Assembly: GCF_014649655.1 (NCBI RefSeq)
Contig: NZ_BMTL01000039.1
Coordinates: 27,569 to 91,568 of the forward strand
DNA: 64,000 nucleotides
From: Streptomyces humidus
GTDB taxonomy: Bacteria > Actinomycetota > Actinomycetes > Streptomycetales > Streptomycetaceae
Direction of reading: 5' to 3'
Made by a program: the position numbers and the translations under genes
The notes under the pieces: model-generated
Told to the model about the DNA's origin: nothing
Database searches by the model: none
Seen by the model: the letters and a program-made list of their open reading frames with translations, nothing else
Shown: piece by piece, positions 25,617 to 33,761 of the stretch
Numbering within the stretch: the stretch's first letter is position 1
How the letters are laid out: every line of letters starts with the position of its first letter

Positions 25617-27494
25617 ATGGACTTCGGCACGCAGGGCCCGGAGGCCCCGGCCGATCTGGCCTGGCTGCGAGGCGTGGACGCCTACACCATGGGCGCCTAT
25701 CCGCAGGCGGAGGAGGAGTTCCGCACCGCGGTGCGGATCGATCCCGGGATGGCCGACGGCTGGCTGGGGCTGCACGCGCTGCGCGTCGACACGACGACCG
25801 CGCTGCTGCGGATGTTCCGCCACCGCGAGCGCTTCGGCGAACAGCGGACCCGGCACCGCCGCACCCTCAACTCCTGGTACTGGCTGGGCTGGTGGGTGCA
25901 ACCGGTGCTGGAGAGCCCACGCGATCTGCTCCTCGCGCACGCCTCGCACTGGCTCGACGGCCGCCATGTGCCCGAACTGGACCGGGCGCTCGCCGGACTC
26001 CCGCCCGTCGACGCCGACCACCAGGTCCGGTTCCTGCACGCCTGCCGCGCCTACCTGGTCAAGGACTGGGAGCAGCTGGTCCGGCACACCGACCCGCTGC
26101 TGGACGACTCCCTGCTGGGCATCGAGGCCGGTCTGTTCGGGGGGATGGCCCGGGTGCGCCTGGAGATGTACGGGCAGGCCGAGCCGCTGCTCTCGGCGGC
26201 GCTGATGCGCTGCCGCAGCGAGCAGCCGCAGCGCAAGGAACTGCGGTACTGGCTCGCCCGGGCCCACGAGGGCACCGGCCGTTCGGCGGCCGCCCTTCCC
26301 CTGTACCGGGCGGTCCACCGCGTCGACGCCGCGTTCATGGACACCTCGGCCCGGCTGGCCGCGATCGCCGAGAGCGACGGGTACGACGGGTACGACGACA
26401 CCGCCGACCTCGCGGCGATCACGCTCACCGGGCTCGGGCAGGACACGATGGACGGGCCGGACGGCCTCGACCCGCTGTTCGGCACGGAGGGGCGCGATCT
26501 CAGGCTCACCGAGCCCGCCGATCCGCCCCCCGTGGTCCCGCTGCCGCCGGTGACCGAACCCGCCGCACGGAACACCGGCCTCGTTCCCTCCGGACCGTTG
26601 CCGGCCGGGCCCACCGATCCCGCCCTCCTTGAGGAAGCGCTCGCCGAGCTGGAGCGCATGGTGGGGCTGGAGCCGGTGAAACGCCAGGTCAAGGCCTTGT
26701 CCGCCCAGCTCAACATGGCTCGGCTGCGGACCGGGCAGGGACTTCCGGTCCAGCCGCCCAAGCGGCACTTCGTCTTCTCCGGCCCTTCGGGCACCGGAAA
26801 GACCACGGTGGCGCGCATCCTCGGCCGGGTCTTCTACGCCCTCGGACTGCTGGGGGGCGACCACCTCGTGGAAGCCCAGCGGGCCGACCTGGTCGGCGAG
26901 TACCTGGGCCAGACGGCCGTGAAGGCCAACGAGCTGATCGACTCCGCCCTCGGCGGCGTGCTCTTCGTCGACGAGGCCTACTCGCTCTCCAATTCCGGAT
27001 ACGGCAAGGGCGACGCGTACGGCGACGAAGCGCTCCAGGTGCTGCTGAAGCGGGCCGAGGACAACCGGAACCACCTGGTCGTGATCCTGGCCGGCTATCC
27101 CGAGGGCATGGACCGGCTGCTGGCCGCGAACCCCGGGCTGTCCTCCCGGTTCACGACCCGCGTCGACTTCCCCTCCTACCGGCCCCTGGAGCTCACCTCC
27201 ATCGGCGAGGTGCTGGCCGCGGAGAACGGCGACGCGTGGGACGAGGAGGCGCTGGACGAGCTGCGCTCGATCGCCGGGCACGTCGTCGACCAGGGCTGGA
27301 TCGACGAGCTGGGCAACGGGCGGTTCCTGCGGACGCTGTACGAGAAGAGCTGCGCCTACCGGGATCTGCGCCTGTCCGCCTACCCGGGCGCGCTGACGCG
27401 GGACGACCTGTCGACACTGCGGCTTCCGGACCTGATGCAGGCGTACGGCGAGGTGCTGTCGGGGAGGAGGCCGCAGGATCCGTCGGCCAGGTGA
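25617..27494 (+). CDS. CbxX/CfqX-type AAA+ ATPase, EccA-like
   Basis: A 625-residue protein. The N-terminal 270 residues are TPR-like helical repeats, starting WLRGVDAYTMGAYPQAEEEFRTAVRIDPGMADGW. A flexible linker of about 60 residues follows. The C-terminal AAA+ domain begins LERMVGLEPVKRQVKALSAQL, with Walker A FVFSGPSGTGKTTVARILG, Walker B GGVLFVDEAYSLS, and the sensor/arginine region VILAGYPEGMDRLLAANPGLSSRF. This is the layout of EccA, the cytoplasmic ATPase of type VII secretion, and of CbxX/CfqX proteins. No esx or ecc genes are visible here, so the partner is unknown. The ATG at 25617 follows GGGGG; a GTG at 25614 is equivalent. Confidence 0.9.
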   Translation: MDFGTQGPEAPADLAWLRGVDAYTMGAYPQAEEEFRTAVRIDPGMADGWLGLHALRVDTTTALLRMFRHRERFGEQRTRHRRTLNSWYWLGWWVQPVLESPRDLLLAHASHWLDGRHVPELDRALAGLPPVDADHQVRFLHACRAYLVKDWEQLVRHTDPLLDDSLLGIEAGLFGGMARVRLEMYGQAEPLLSAALMRCRSEQPQRKELRYWLARAHEGTGRSAAALPLYRAVHRVDAAFMDTSARLAAIAESDGYDGYDDTADLAAITLTGLGQDTMDGPDGLDPLFGTEGRDLRLTEPADPPPVVPLPPVTEPAARNTGLVPSGPLPAGPTDPALLEEALAELERMVGLEPVKRQVKALSAQLNMARLRTGQGLPVQPPKRHFVFSGPSGTGKTTVARILGRVFYALGLLGGDHLVEAQRADLVGEYLGQTAVKANELIDSALGGVLFVDEAYSLSNSGYGKGDAYGDEALQVLLKRAEDNRNHLVVILAGYPEGMDRLLAANPGLSSRFTTRVDFPSYRPLELTSIGEVLAAENGDAWDEEALDELRSIAGHVVDQGWIDELGNGRFLRTLYEKSCAYRDLRLSAYPGALTRDDLSTLRLPDLMQAYGEVLSGRRPQDPSAR

Positions 27495-27512
27495 CGGATC
27501 CCGCGGCGCCTC

Positions 27513-28598
27513 TCAGCTCGCCAGCGCCTGCTCCGGTTCGTCGCGCGCCGTCGGATCCGTCAGCCGCACCTGGGGAACCTCCCGGTGCGCCGGGTCGGTG
27601 ACCTCGCCCACCAGGAGTTCCAGCACGTCCTCCAGGGCGACCAGGCCGAGGACCCTGCCGGACGCGTCGGCGACCTGGGCCAGATGGGTCGCCGCCCGGC
27701 GCATCACCGTGAGGGCGTCGTCCAGCGGCAGTTCGGACCGGAGCTTGGTCATCGGACGCCACACCTGCTGCGGCACTGCCCGCTCGGAGTCCTCCAGATC
27801 CAGGACGTCCTTGACATGCAGGTAGCCCATGTAGGCGCCGTTCTCGGCGGCCACGGGGAAACGGGAGTAACCGGTGCGGGCGGTCAGCTCCACGATCCCG
27901 CCCGGGGTGACCGAGGGGCTGACCGTGACCAGGGACTCACGCTTCAGCAGCACGTCGGTCACCGGACGGGAACCCAGCTCCAGCGCGTCCTCGAGCCGCT
28001 CCCGCTCCTCGGGACCGAGCAGTCCCGCCTGCCCGGAGTCCTCCAGCAGCCGGTTCAGCTGCTCGCTGGTGACGACGGCCTCGACCTCGTCCTTGGGCTC
28101 CACGTGGAAGAGCCGCAGAATGCCCTGGGCGCAGGCGCCGAGAGCCACGGTGATCGGCCGGCAGAGCCGGGCGAAGGCGACCAGGCCGGGGCTGAGCCAC
28201 AGCGCGGCCTTCTCGGGGGCCGCCATCGCCAGGTTCTTCGGCACCATCTCGCCGATGACGAGGTGGAAGAAGACCACGGCCGCGAGGGCTATGACGTAGC
28301 CGAGCGGGTGGATCATCCCGTGCGGGAGACGGATCCACCCGAAAAGCGGCTCCAGCAGCCGGGCGACCGTGGGCTCGGCGACCGCGCCCAGGGTGAGGGA
28401 GCAGACGGTGATGCCGAACTGGGCCGCGGCCATCATCTGCGGCAGGCGTTCCAGGCCGTAGAGGACCTGGCGGGCCCGCGCGGTGCCCAGGGGCTCGATC
28501 TGGCTGCGGCGGACCGAGACGAGGGCGAACTCGGCGCCCACGAAGAAGCCGTTGGCGAGCACGAGCAGCGCGGCGAAGACGAGTTGCAGGGCGTTCAT
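27513..28598 (-). CDS. CNNM-domain/CBS-domain membrane protein (hemolysin C family), short form
   Basis: A 361-residue protein. The CNNM transmembrane domain begins LQLVFAALLVLANGFFVGAEFALVSVRRSQIEPL and includes FHLVIGEMVPKNLAMAAPEKAALW. A CBS-pair cytoplasmic domain follows (residues 200-330), with TGYSRFPVAAENGAYMGYLHVKDVLDL and ASGRVLGLVALEDVLELLVGEVTD. The C-terminal CorC_HlyC domain of the longer paralogue is absent. The family is linked to magnesium/cobalt efflux rather than haemolysis. Its start overlaps the stop of the paralogue upstream by four bases, so the two are coupled and may form a heteromer. Confidence 0.92.
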   Translation of the reverse strand: MNALQLVFAALLVLANGFFVGAEFALVSVRRSQIEPLGTARARQVLYGLERLPQMMAAAQFGITVCSLTLGAVAEPTVARLLEPLFGWIRLPHGMIHPLGYVIALAAVVFFHLVIGEMVPKNLAMAAPEKAALWLSPGLVAFARLCRPITVALGACAQGILRLFHVEPKDEVEAVVTSEQLNRLLEDSGQAGLLGPEERERLEDALELGSRPVTDVLLKRESLVTVSPSVTPGGIVELTARTGYSRFPVAAENGAYMGYLHVKDVLDLEDSERAVPQQVWRPMTKLRSELPLDDALTVMRRAATHLAQVADASGRVLGLVALEDVLELLVGEVTDPAHREVPQVRLTDPTARDEPEQALAS

Positions 28599-29920
28599 CG
28601 GGTGACCTCCACGACCTGGCCGGTGCGCACCAGCCGGACCCGTTCGGCCCGGTAGTGACCGATCCGGCGCACCGAGAGCCGCCAGCCGGGCAGCTCGGCC
28701 CGGTCGCCGACGGCCGGGATACGGCCGAGCAGGTCGGCGACGAGGCCGGCGACCGTCTCGTACGGCCCCTCGGGGACCTCGAGCCCTATGCGCTGCAGCG
28801 TGTCGACGCGGCAGCTGCCGTCCACGTCCCAGGCCGGTCTGCCCTCCTCGGGCGGGGCCGCGGCCAGCTCAGGGGCGTCCTGGCCGTCGTGCTCGTCGCG
28901 GACCTCGCCGACGATCTCCTCGACGATGTCCTCCAGGGTGACCACCCCGGCCGTGCCGCCGTACTCGTCGACGACGACGGCGATGGGCTGCTCGCTGCGC
29001 AGCCGGGCCAGCAGGGGCTGCACGGGCAGGGTCTCGGGAACCTGCAGCGCCGGGCGGGCGATGCGGACGACGGGGGTGCGCAGCCGGTCGCGGACCGGGA
29101 CCGCCAGGGCGTCCTTGAGATGGACCATGCCGACGACTTCGTCGATCTTCTCGCGGTAGACCGGGAAGCGGGACAGGCCGGTGGCGCGGGTCAGGTTGAC
29201 CACGTCCTCGGCGGTGGCCGACGACTGCAGGGCGCTGACCTTCACGCGCGGGGTCATGACGTGCTGCGCGGTCAGCTCCGCCAGCGACAGCGTCCGCACG
29301 AAGAGGTCGGCCGTGTCCTGTTCCAGCGCGCCGGCCCGGGCCGAGTGGCGGGCCAGGGACACGAGCTCGCCGGGGGTCCGCGCGGAGGCCAGCTCCGCGG
29401 TGGGCTCGACGCCCAGGGCACGCACCAGCCGGTTGGCCACGGTGTTGAGAGCCGCGATCACCGGCCGGAAGAGGCGGGAGAAGCCGGCCTGCGGGCCCGC
29501 GACGAACCGCGCGACCTGCAAGGGCCTGGACACCGCCCAGTTCTTGGGCACCAGCTCGCCGATCACCATCTGCACGGCGGAGGCCAGCAGCATGCCGACG
29601 ACCACGGCGACACCGGAGACGGCGCTCCCGGGGATGCCGATCACGGTGAACGGGCCGTGCAGCAGCTCCGCCAGCGCCGGTTCGGCGAGCATGCCGACCA
29701 CGAGGGAGGTGATGGTGATGCCCAGCTGGGTGCCGGAGAGCTGGAAGGACAGTTCCTTGAGCGAATCGACGACCGTGCGGGCCCGTCGGTCGCCCTCGGC
29801 GGCGGCCTTCTCGGCGTCCGGGCGCTCGACCGTGACGAGGCCGAACTCGGCGGCGACGAAGAAGCCGTTGGCGAGGATGAGCAGGAACGCGGCTGCCAGG
29901 AGCAGCAAGGGATGGGTCAT
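28595..29920 (-). CDS. CNNM/CBS/CorC-HlyC membrane protein (hemolysin C family), long form
   Basis: A 441-residue protein. The transmembrane domain includes LILANGFFVAAEFGLVTVERPDAEKA and VQMVIGELVPKNWAVSRPLQVARFVA; the CBS pair includes GLSRFPVYREKIDEVVGMVHLKDAL and VVDEYGGTAGVVTLEDIVEEIVGEVRDEHD; the C-terminal CorC_HlyC domain ends with GDRAELPGWRLSVRRIG. Bacterial relatives are implicated in magnesium homeostasis. It is the first gene of the pair. Its upstream leader (29921-30090) holds several hairpins and might be regulatory. Confidence 0.92.
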   Translation of the reverse strand: MTHPLLLLAAAFLLILANGFFVAAEFGLVTVERPDAEKAAAEGDRRARTVVDSLKELSFQLSGTQLGITITSLVVGMLAEPALAELLHGPFTVIGIPGSAVSGVAVVVGMLLASAVQMVIGELVPKNWAVSRPLQVARFVAGPQAGFSRLFRPVIAALNTVANRLVRALGVEPTAELASARTPGELVSLARHSARAGALEQDTADLFVRTLSLAELTAQHVMTPRVKVSALQSSATAEDVVNLTRATGLSRFPVYREKIDEVVGMVHLKDALAVPVRDRLRTPVVRIARPALQVPETLPVQPLLARLRSEQPIAVVVDEYGGTAGVVTLEDIVEEIVGEVRDEHDGQDAPELAAAPPEEGRPAWDVDGSCRVDTLQRIGLEVPEGPYETVAGLVADLLGRIPAVGDRAELPGWRLSVRRIGHYRAERVRLVRTGQVVEVTR

Positions 29921-29970
29921 GATGCCGCCGCCTTGGAACCAGGTCGGACCGGGGCGGCGCAGGTACTACA

Positions 29971-30073
29971 GGACGAACCGTCCATCGCCGGAGGGAGTCA
30001 CTCCTCGGGTAGCAGGAACCCCCGTGAGCCCGGCAGGGCACGACAGGGGTGGAGGCGCAGGGACAGCGCCTCC
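29971..30073 (-). promoter_or_regulatory. hairpin-rich leader upstream of the CNNM genes
   Basis: Within the 206-base gap before the long CNNM gene there are three clear inverted repeats: GGAGGCGC/GCGCCTCC (30051-30058 with 30066-30073, perfect 8 bp), GGAG/CTCC (29994-29997 with 30001-30004), and GGACG/CGTCC (29971-29975 with 29979-29983). If transcribed with the gene they would form a structured 5' leader. I do not recognise it as a known magnesium or manganese riboswitch. Confidence 0.35.
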
Positions 30074-30092
30074 GTCACCAGATTAATCAAGA

Positions 30093-30124
30093 CGGGGCCT
30101 TGAACGGCAGGGCGGACGGCCCCG
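30093..30124 (-). terminator. weak stem-loop after the PH-domain gene
   Basis: CGGGGCC (30093-30099) pairs with GGCCCCG (30118-30124), loop of 18 bases, directly after the stop of the PH-domain gene at 30127. It could end the long rib-his transcript, but the loop is large and the call is weak. Confidence 0.35.
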
Positions 30125-30126
30125 AG

Positions 30127-30609
30127 TCAGCCCTGATCTTGTTCCGAGGGCGTCTCGGGGTCTCGGACCGACCAGGCTTCCGCGAGCGCCCGCAGGCTGC
30201 GTGCGTCGGCGATGGCCTGCCGTTTGTCGATGCCGGGCTGGATGCCGAGGGCGGGCAGGCTGGTGCCGTCGCTGAGGTCGAGGAACACCCAGGGGTCGCC
30301 CGGACGGAGGTTCACCCGGAGGATCTCCGCCCACTCGAGCCGCCGCCGGCCCGCGATGTTCACCACGGTGACGCCGGCGTCGTCGGCGTCGACGCGCACC
30401 CGGGCGATCCGGGCGAGCACCCAGAAGATGAGGGCGCCGGTGAGGATGAAGCTGAGCCGCTCCCCCGGGCCGAGCTGTTCCAGCAGCATCGCCACGGTGG
30501 AGATGACGACGAGGATCGCCGCTCCGGCCGTGATCAGGACCGCGCGGGTCCGGCCGGGCCGGAAGGTGGCGGGAAGGGCGGGCAGGTCGCTGACCGCGTG
30601 ATCGGACAT
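30127..30609 (-). CDS. PH-domain-containing membrane protein
   Basis: A 160-residue protein with two hydrophobic segments (VLITAGAAILVVISTVAMLL and LSFILTGALIFWVLARIARV) followed by a bacterial PH-like domain: VRVDADDAGVTVVNIAGRRRLEWAEILRVNLRPGDPWVFLDLSDGTSLPALGIQ. Such proteins are common in actinobacteria and uncharacterised. It lies 14 bases downstream of hisG on the same strand, so it is the last gene of the riboflavin-histidine unit, probably by position only. Confidence 0.87.
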   Translation of the reverse strand: MSDHAVSDLPALPATFRPGRTRAVLITAGAAILVVISTVAMLLEQLGPGERLSFILTGALIFWVLARIARVRVDADDAGVTVVNIAGRRRLEWAEILRVNLRPGDPWVFLDLSDGTSLPALGIQPGIDKRQAIADARSLRALAEAWSVRDPETPSEQDQG

Positions 30610-30623
30610 GTTCCCGGGCCGGT

Positions 30624-31481
30624 TCAGAGTCGGCAGGCGTGGATGGCCGTGGTCAGGATGGCACGGGCGCCGATGTCGTACAGATCGTCCATGATCTGCT
30701 GGGCCTCCTTGGCGGGGACCATGGCACGGACGGCGACCCAGCCCTCGTTGTGCAGCGGGGAGACGGTCGGCGACTCCAGGCCCGGGGTCAGCGCGACGGC
30801 CTTCTCCAACTGCTCGACGCGGCAGTCGTAGTCCATCATCACGTAGGTCCGCGCGACCAGGACGCCCTGGAGGCGGCGCAGGAACTGCTGGACCTTCGGC
30901 TCGGCGGCGTCCTCGGCGTCCGCGCCGGTGCGGCGGATGACGACGGCCTCGGACTGCATGATCGGGTCGCCGAAGACTTCCAGGCCGGCGTTGCGCAGCG
31001 AGGTGCCGGTCTCCACGACGTCGGCGATGACTTCGGCGACGCCCAGTTCGATGGCCGTCTCGACCGCGCCGTCGAGGTGGACGACGGAGGCTTCGACGCC
31101 CTGCTCGGCCAGGTGCTTGGCGACGATCCCCTCGTAGGAGGTGGCGATCGTGCGGCCCCTGAGGTCGTCCAGGGTGTGCGCGGTGCCCGGCTTGGCGGCG
31201 AAGCGGAAGGTGGAGCGGGCGAAGCCGAGGGGGAGGATCTCCTCGGCTTCGGCGGCGGAGTCGACCAGCAGGTCGCGGCCGGTGACGCCGATGTCGAGGC
31301 GGCCGGAGGAGACGTAGATCGCGATGTCGCGGGGGCGGAGGTAGAAGAACTCGACGTCGTTGACCGGGTCGACGATCCGCAGTTCCTTGGACTCGCGGCG
31401 CTGCCGGTAGCCGGCCTCATGCAGCATCTCCCCCGCGGGGCCTGACAGGGAACCCTTGTTGGGGACGGCGATGCGCAGCAT
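30624..31481 (-). CDS. hisG: ATP phosphoribosyltransferase, long form
   Basis: A 285-residue HisG_L enzyme, catalysing the first step of histidine synthesis (ATP plus PRPP to phosphoribosyl-ATP). It begins MLRIAVPNKGSLSGPAGEML; the catalytic domain includes SGRLDIGVTGRDLL and the PRPP loop ADVVETGTSLRNAGLEV. The C-terminal HisG_C domain (VMMDYDCRVEQLEKA, then VAVRAMVPAKEAQQIMDDLYDIGARAILTTAIHACRL) gives allosteric inhibition by histidine, so no HisZ is needed. It sits 79 bases after hisE. No attenuator-like histidine leader peptide was seen. Confidence 0.97.
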   Translation of the reverse strand: MLRIAVPNKGSLSGPAGEMLHEAGYRQRRESKELRIVDPVNDVEFFYLRPRDIAIYVSSGRLDIGVTGRDLLVDSAAEAEEILPLGFARSTFRFAAKPGTAHTLDDLRGRTIATSYEGIVAKHLAEQGVEASVVHLDGAVETAIELGVAEVIADVVETGTSLRNAGLEVFGDPIMQSEAVVIRRTGADAEDAAEPKVQQFLRRLQGVLVARTYVMMDYDCRVEQLEKAVALTPGLESPTVSPLHNEGWVAVRAMVPAKEAQQIMDDLYDIGARAILTTAIHACRL

Positions 31482-31560
31482 GAGGTCGGCTTCCTTCGCG
31501 TGGTACGGGGAGACGGGGCGGGTGCGGCAGGTGTGTGCGGAGCGGGGTCGGGAGAGCGTT

Positions 31561-31833
31561 CTACAGGTGGGCGTACACGTCGTCCAGCGAGATTCCGCGG
31601 GCGACCATCATCACCTGAACGTGGTAGAGCAGCTGCGAGATCTCCTCGGCGGCCGCCTCCTTGCCCTCGTACTCGGCCGCCATCCAGACCTCGGCGGCCT
31701 CTTCGACGACCTTTTTGCCGATGGCATGGACGCCCTTCCCGACCAGTTCGGCGGTGCGGGAAGTGGCGGGGTCGCCGGTGGCGGCCTTCTGCTGGAGCTC
31801 GGTGAAGAGCTCCTCGAAAGTCTTGTTCGACAT
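31561..31833 (-). CDS. hisE: phosphoribosyl-ATP diphosphatase
   Basis: A 90-residue MazG-fold enzyme, the second histidine step (phosphoribosyl-ATP to phosphoribosyl-AMP). It reads FEELFTELQQKAATGDPATSRTAELVGKGVHAIGKKVVEEAAEVWMAAEYEGKEAAAEEISQLLYH with the metal-binding EExxE and E-x-S-Q-L-L-Y pattern. It is not fused to hisI, as usual in actinobacteria. It sits between ribH (33 bases upstream) and hisG, and shares their transcript. Confidence 0.96.
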   Translation of the reverse strand: MSNKTFEELFTELQQKAATGDPATSRTAELVGKGVHAIGKKVVEEAAEVWMAAEYEGKEAAAEEISQLLYHVQVMMVARGISLDDVYAHL

Positions 31834-31866
31834 GGTGAGGTCAGCCTAGCTCCAAGACCGGGCGGG

Positions 31867-32352
31867 TCAGTGCCAGGGTTCGGATACTGAGCGGAGGACG
31901 GCCGCGGTGGCCACGGCCGCCGTCACCGCCTCGTGCCCCTTGTCCTCGTGGGAGCCCTCCAGGCCGGCCCGGTCCAGGGCCTGCTCCTCGGTGTCGCACG
32001 TGAGGACGCCCATTCCGACGGGCACGCCGGTCTCGACGGAGACCTGGGTGAGGCCCTGGACGACGCCCTGGCACACGTACTCGAAGTGCGGCGTGCCGCC
32101 CCGGACGACGACGCCGAGGGCGACGATCGCGTCGTACCCGCGCCCGGCCAGCACCTTGGCGACGACCGGGAGCTCCCAGCTGCCGGGGACCCGCAGCAGG
32201 GTCGGCTCGTCGATGCCGAGGTCGTGCAGGGCGCGCAGCGCGCCGTCCACCAGACCGTCCATCACCTTCTCGTGCCACTGCGCCGCGATGACGGCGACCC
32301 GGAGGTCACCCACATTGCGTACGGACAGTTCCGGTGCGCCCTTGCCGCTCAC
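31867..32352 (-). CDS. ribH: 6,7-dimethyl-8-ribityllumazine synthase
   Basis: A 161-residue lumazine synthase, joining dihydroxybutanone phosphate with the ribitylamino-pyrimidine. The N-terminal AAQWHEKVMDGLVDGALRAL, the LLRVPGSWELPVVAKVLAGRGYDAIVALGVVVRGGTPHFEYV stretch with the active-site histidine, and PVGMGVLTCDTEEQALDRAG are all standard. It normally forms icosahedral 60-mers. The gap to ribBA upstream (119 bases) is filled mostly by a 14-bp tandem repeat. Confidence 0.97.
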   Translation of the reverse strand: MSGKGAPELSVRNVGDLRVAVIAAQWHEKVMDGLVDGALRALHDLGIDEPTLLRVPGSWELPVVAKVLAGRGYDAIVALGVVVRGGTPHFEYVCQGVVQGLTQVSVETGVPVGMGVLTCDTEEQALDRAGLEGSHEDKGHEAVTAAVATAAVLRSVSEPWH

Positions 32353-32400
32353 GTCTCTCCTCCGATGCCGTGCTCGCCGACCGTGCTCGCCGATCGCCGG

Positions 32401-32485
32401 TCACTGGTTGCCTGTTACTGGTTGGCCGATTACTGGTCGTCTGTCACCGGTGGCGGGTCACCGGTGGCGGGTCACTGGTTGCCGC
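32401..32485. repeat. 14-15 bp tandem repeat, six units, between ribBA and ribH
   Basis: Six adjacent units starting at 32401, 32415, 32430, 32444, 32458 and 32472, all variants of tcactggttgcc/tcaccggtggcggg; the units at 32444 and 32458 are identical. The unit at 32472 overlaps the stop codon and last three codons of ribBA (Gly-Asn-Gln), so the array looks like tandem duplication of that gene end into the gap. A different 11-bp pair (gtgctcgccga) precedes it at 32370-32393. Confidence 0.85.
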
Positions 32486-33761
32486 AGGGGGACACGGGGA
32501 CCGCGTCCAGCCAGGGCAGGTCGTGTCCCATCCGGTCCCGCTTGGTGCGCAGGTAGCGGATGTTGTGCTCGCCCGCCTGCACGGGCATGGGCTCGCGCCG
32601 GGTGACCTCGATGCCGTGCCGGGCGAGCGCCTGCGTCTTCTCGGGGTTGTTGGTCATCAGGCGGACGCTGCGCACGCCGAGGTCCTCGAGGATCTGCGCG
32701 CCTGCCCCGTAGTCGCGGGCGTCGGCGGGCAGGCCCAGCTCCAGGTTGGCGTCGAGGGTGTCGTGGCCCTGCTCCTGGAGCTCGTAGGCGCGCAGCTTGG
32801 ACAGCAGCCCGATGCCGCGGCCCTCGTGTCCGCGCAGGTAGACCACCACCCCACGGCCCTCGCTCTGGATGCGTTCCAGGGACGCGTCGAGCTGGGGACC
32901 GCAGTCGCAGCGCTGGGAGGCGAAGATGTCGCCGGTCAGGCACTCGGAGTGGACGCGGACCAGGACGTCCTCGCCGTCGCCGATCTCGCCGTGGACGAGG
33001 GCCACGTGCTCGACGCCGTCGACGGTGGAGCGGTAGCCGTACGCGGTGAAGACGCCGTGGACGGTGGGCAGCCGGGTCTCCGCCTCGCGGCGCACGGTGG
33101 GCTCGGAGCCGCGGCGGTAGGCGATCAGGTCCTCGATGGAGATGATCGTCAGCCCGTGCTTGCGGGCGAAGGGGATCAGCTCCGGCAGCCGGAGCATCCG
33201 GCCGTCCTCGCCGGCGATCTCGACGATCGCGCCGGCCGGCCGCAGCCCCGCGAGGCGGGCGAGGTCGACGGCGGCCTCGGTGTGGCCGTTGCGGGTCAGC
33301 ACGCCGCCGGACTTGGCCCGCAGCGGGAAGACGTGCCCGGGCCGGACGAAGTCGCCTGCCTGCGCCTCGCCGCTCGCCAGCAGCCGGAGGGTGGTGGCGC
33401 GGTCGGCGGCGGAGATGCCGGTGGTCACGCCGTGGGCGGCGCCGGCGTCGACGGAGACCGTGAACGCGGTCGTCATCGACTCGGTGTTGTCCTCGACCAT
33501 CTGCGGGAGATGCAGCCGCTCCAGCTCGTCGCCCTCCATGGGGGCGCAGATCAGACCGCGGCACTCGCTCATCATGAAGGCGACGATCTCGGGGGTGACC
33601 TTCTCGGCGGCGACGACGAGATCGCCCTCGTTCTCGCGGTCCTCGTCGTCGACGACCACGATGGGACGGCCGGCCGCGATGTCGGCGATGGCCTGCTCGA
33701 CGGGGTCGAGGGAGAAGTCCTCGACGCCGTCGGTGCTGTAGAGGATCGGTGCCGTGCTCAT
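32472..33761 (-). CDS. ribBA: bifunctional 3,4-dihydroxy-2-butanone-4-phosphate synthase / GTP cyclohydrolase II
   Basis: A 429-residue fusion. The RibB half (residues 15-215) has VVDDEDRENEGDLVVAAE, MSECRGLICAPM and DFVRPGHVFPLRAKSGGVL. The RibA half has HGEIGDGEDVLVRVHSECLTGDIF followed by the zinc site SQRCDCGPQLDASL and the GHEGRGIGLLSKLRAYELQEQG catalytic loop. It supplies both precursors of riboflavin, from ribulose-5-phosphate and GTP. The rpe gene at 57 kb makes ribulose-5-phosphate. The ATG at 33761 overlaps the ribM stop, so translation is coupled; a longer frame upstream lies in ribM. Confidence 0.97.
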   Translation of the reverse strand: MSTAPILYSTDGVEDFSLDPVEQAIADIAAGRPIVVVDDEDRENEGDLVVAAEKVTPEIVAFMMSECRGLICAPMEGDELERLHLPQMVEDNTESMTTAFTVSVDAGAAHGVTTGISAADRATTLRLLASGEAQAGDFVRPGHVFPLRAKSGGVLTRNGHTEAAVDLARLAGLRPAGAIVEIAGEDGRMLRLPELIPFARKHGLTIISIEDLIAYRRGSEPTVRREAETRLPTVHGVFTAYGYRSTVDGVEHVALVHGEIGDGEDVLVRVHSECLTGDIFASQRCDCGPQLDASLERIQSEGRGVVVYLRGHEGRGIGLLSKLRAYELQEQGHDTLDANLELGLPADARDYGAGAQILEDLGVRSVRLMTNNPEKTQALARHGIEVTRREPMPVQAGEHNIRYLRTKRDRMGHDLPWLDAVPVSPCGNQ

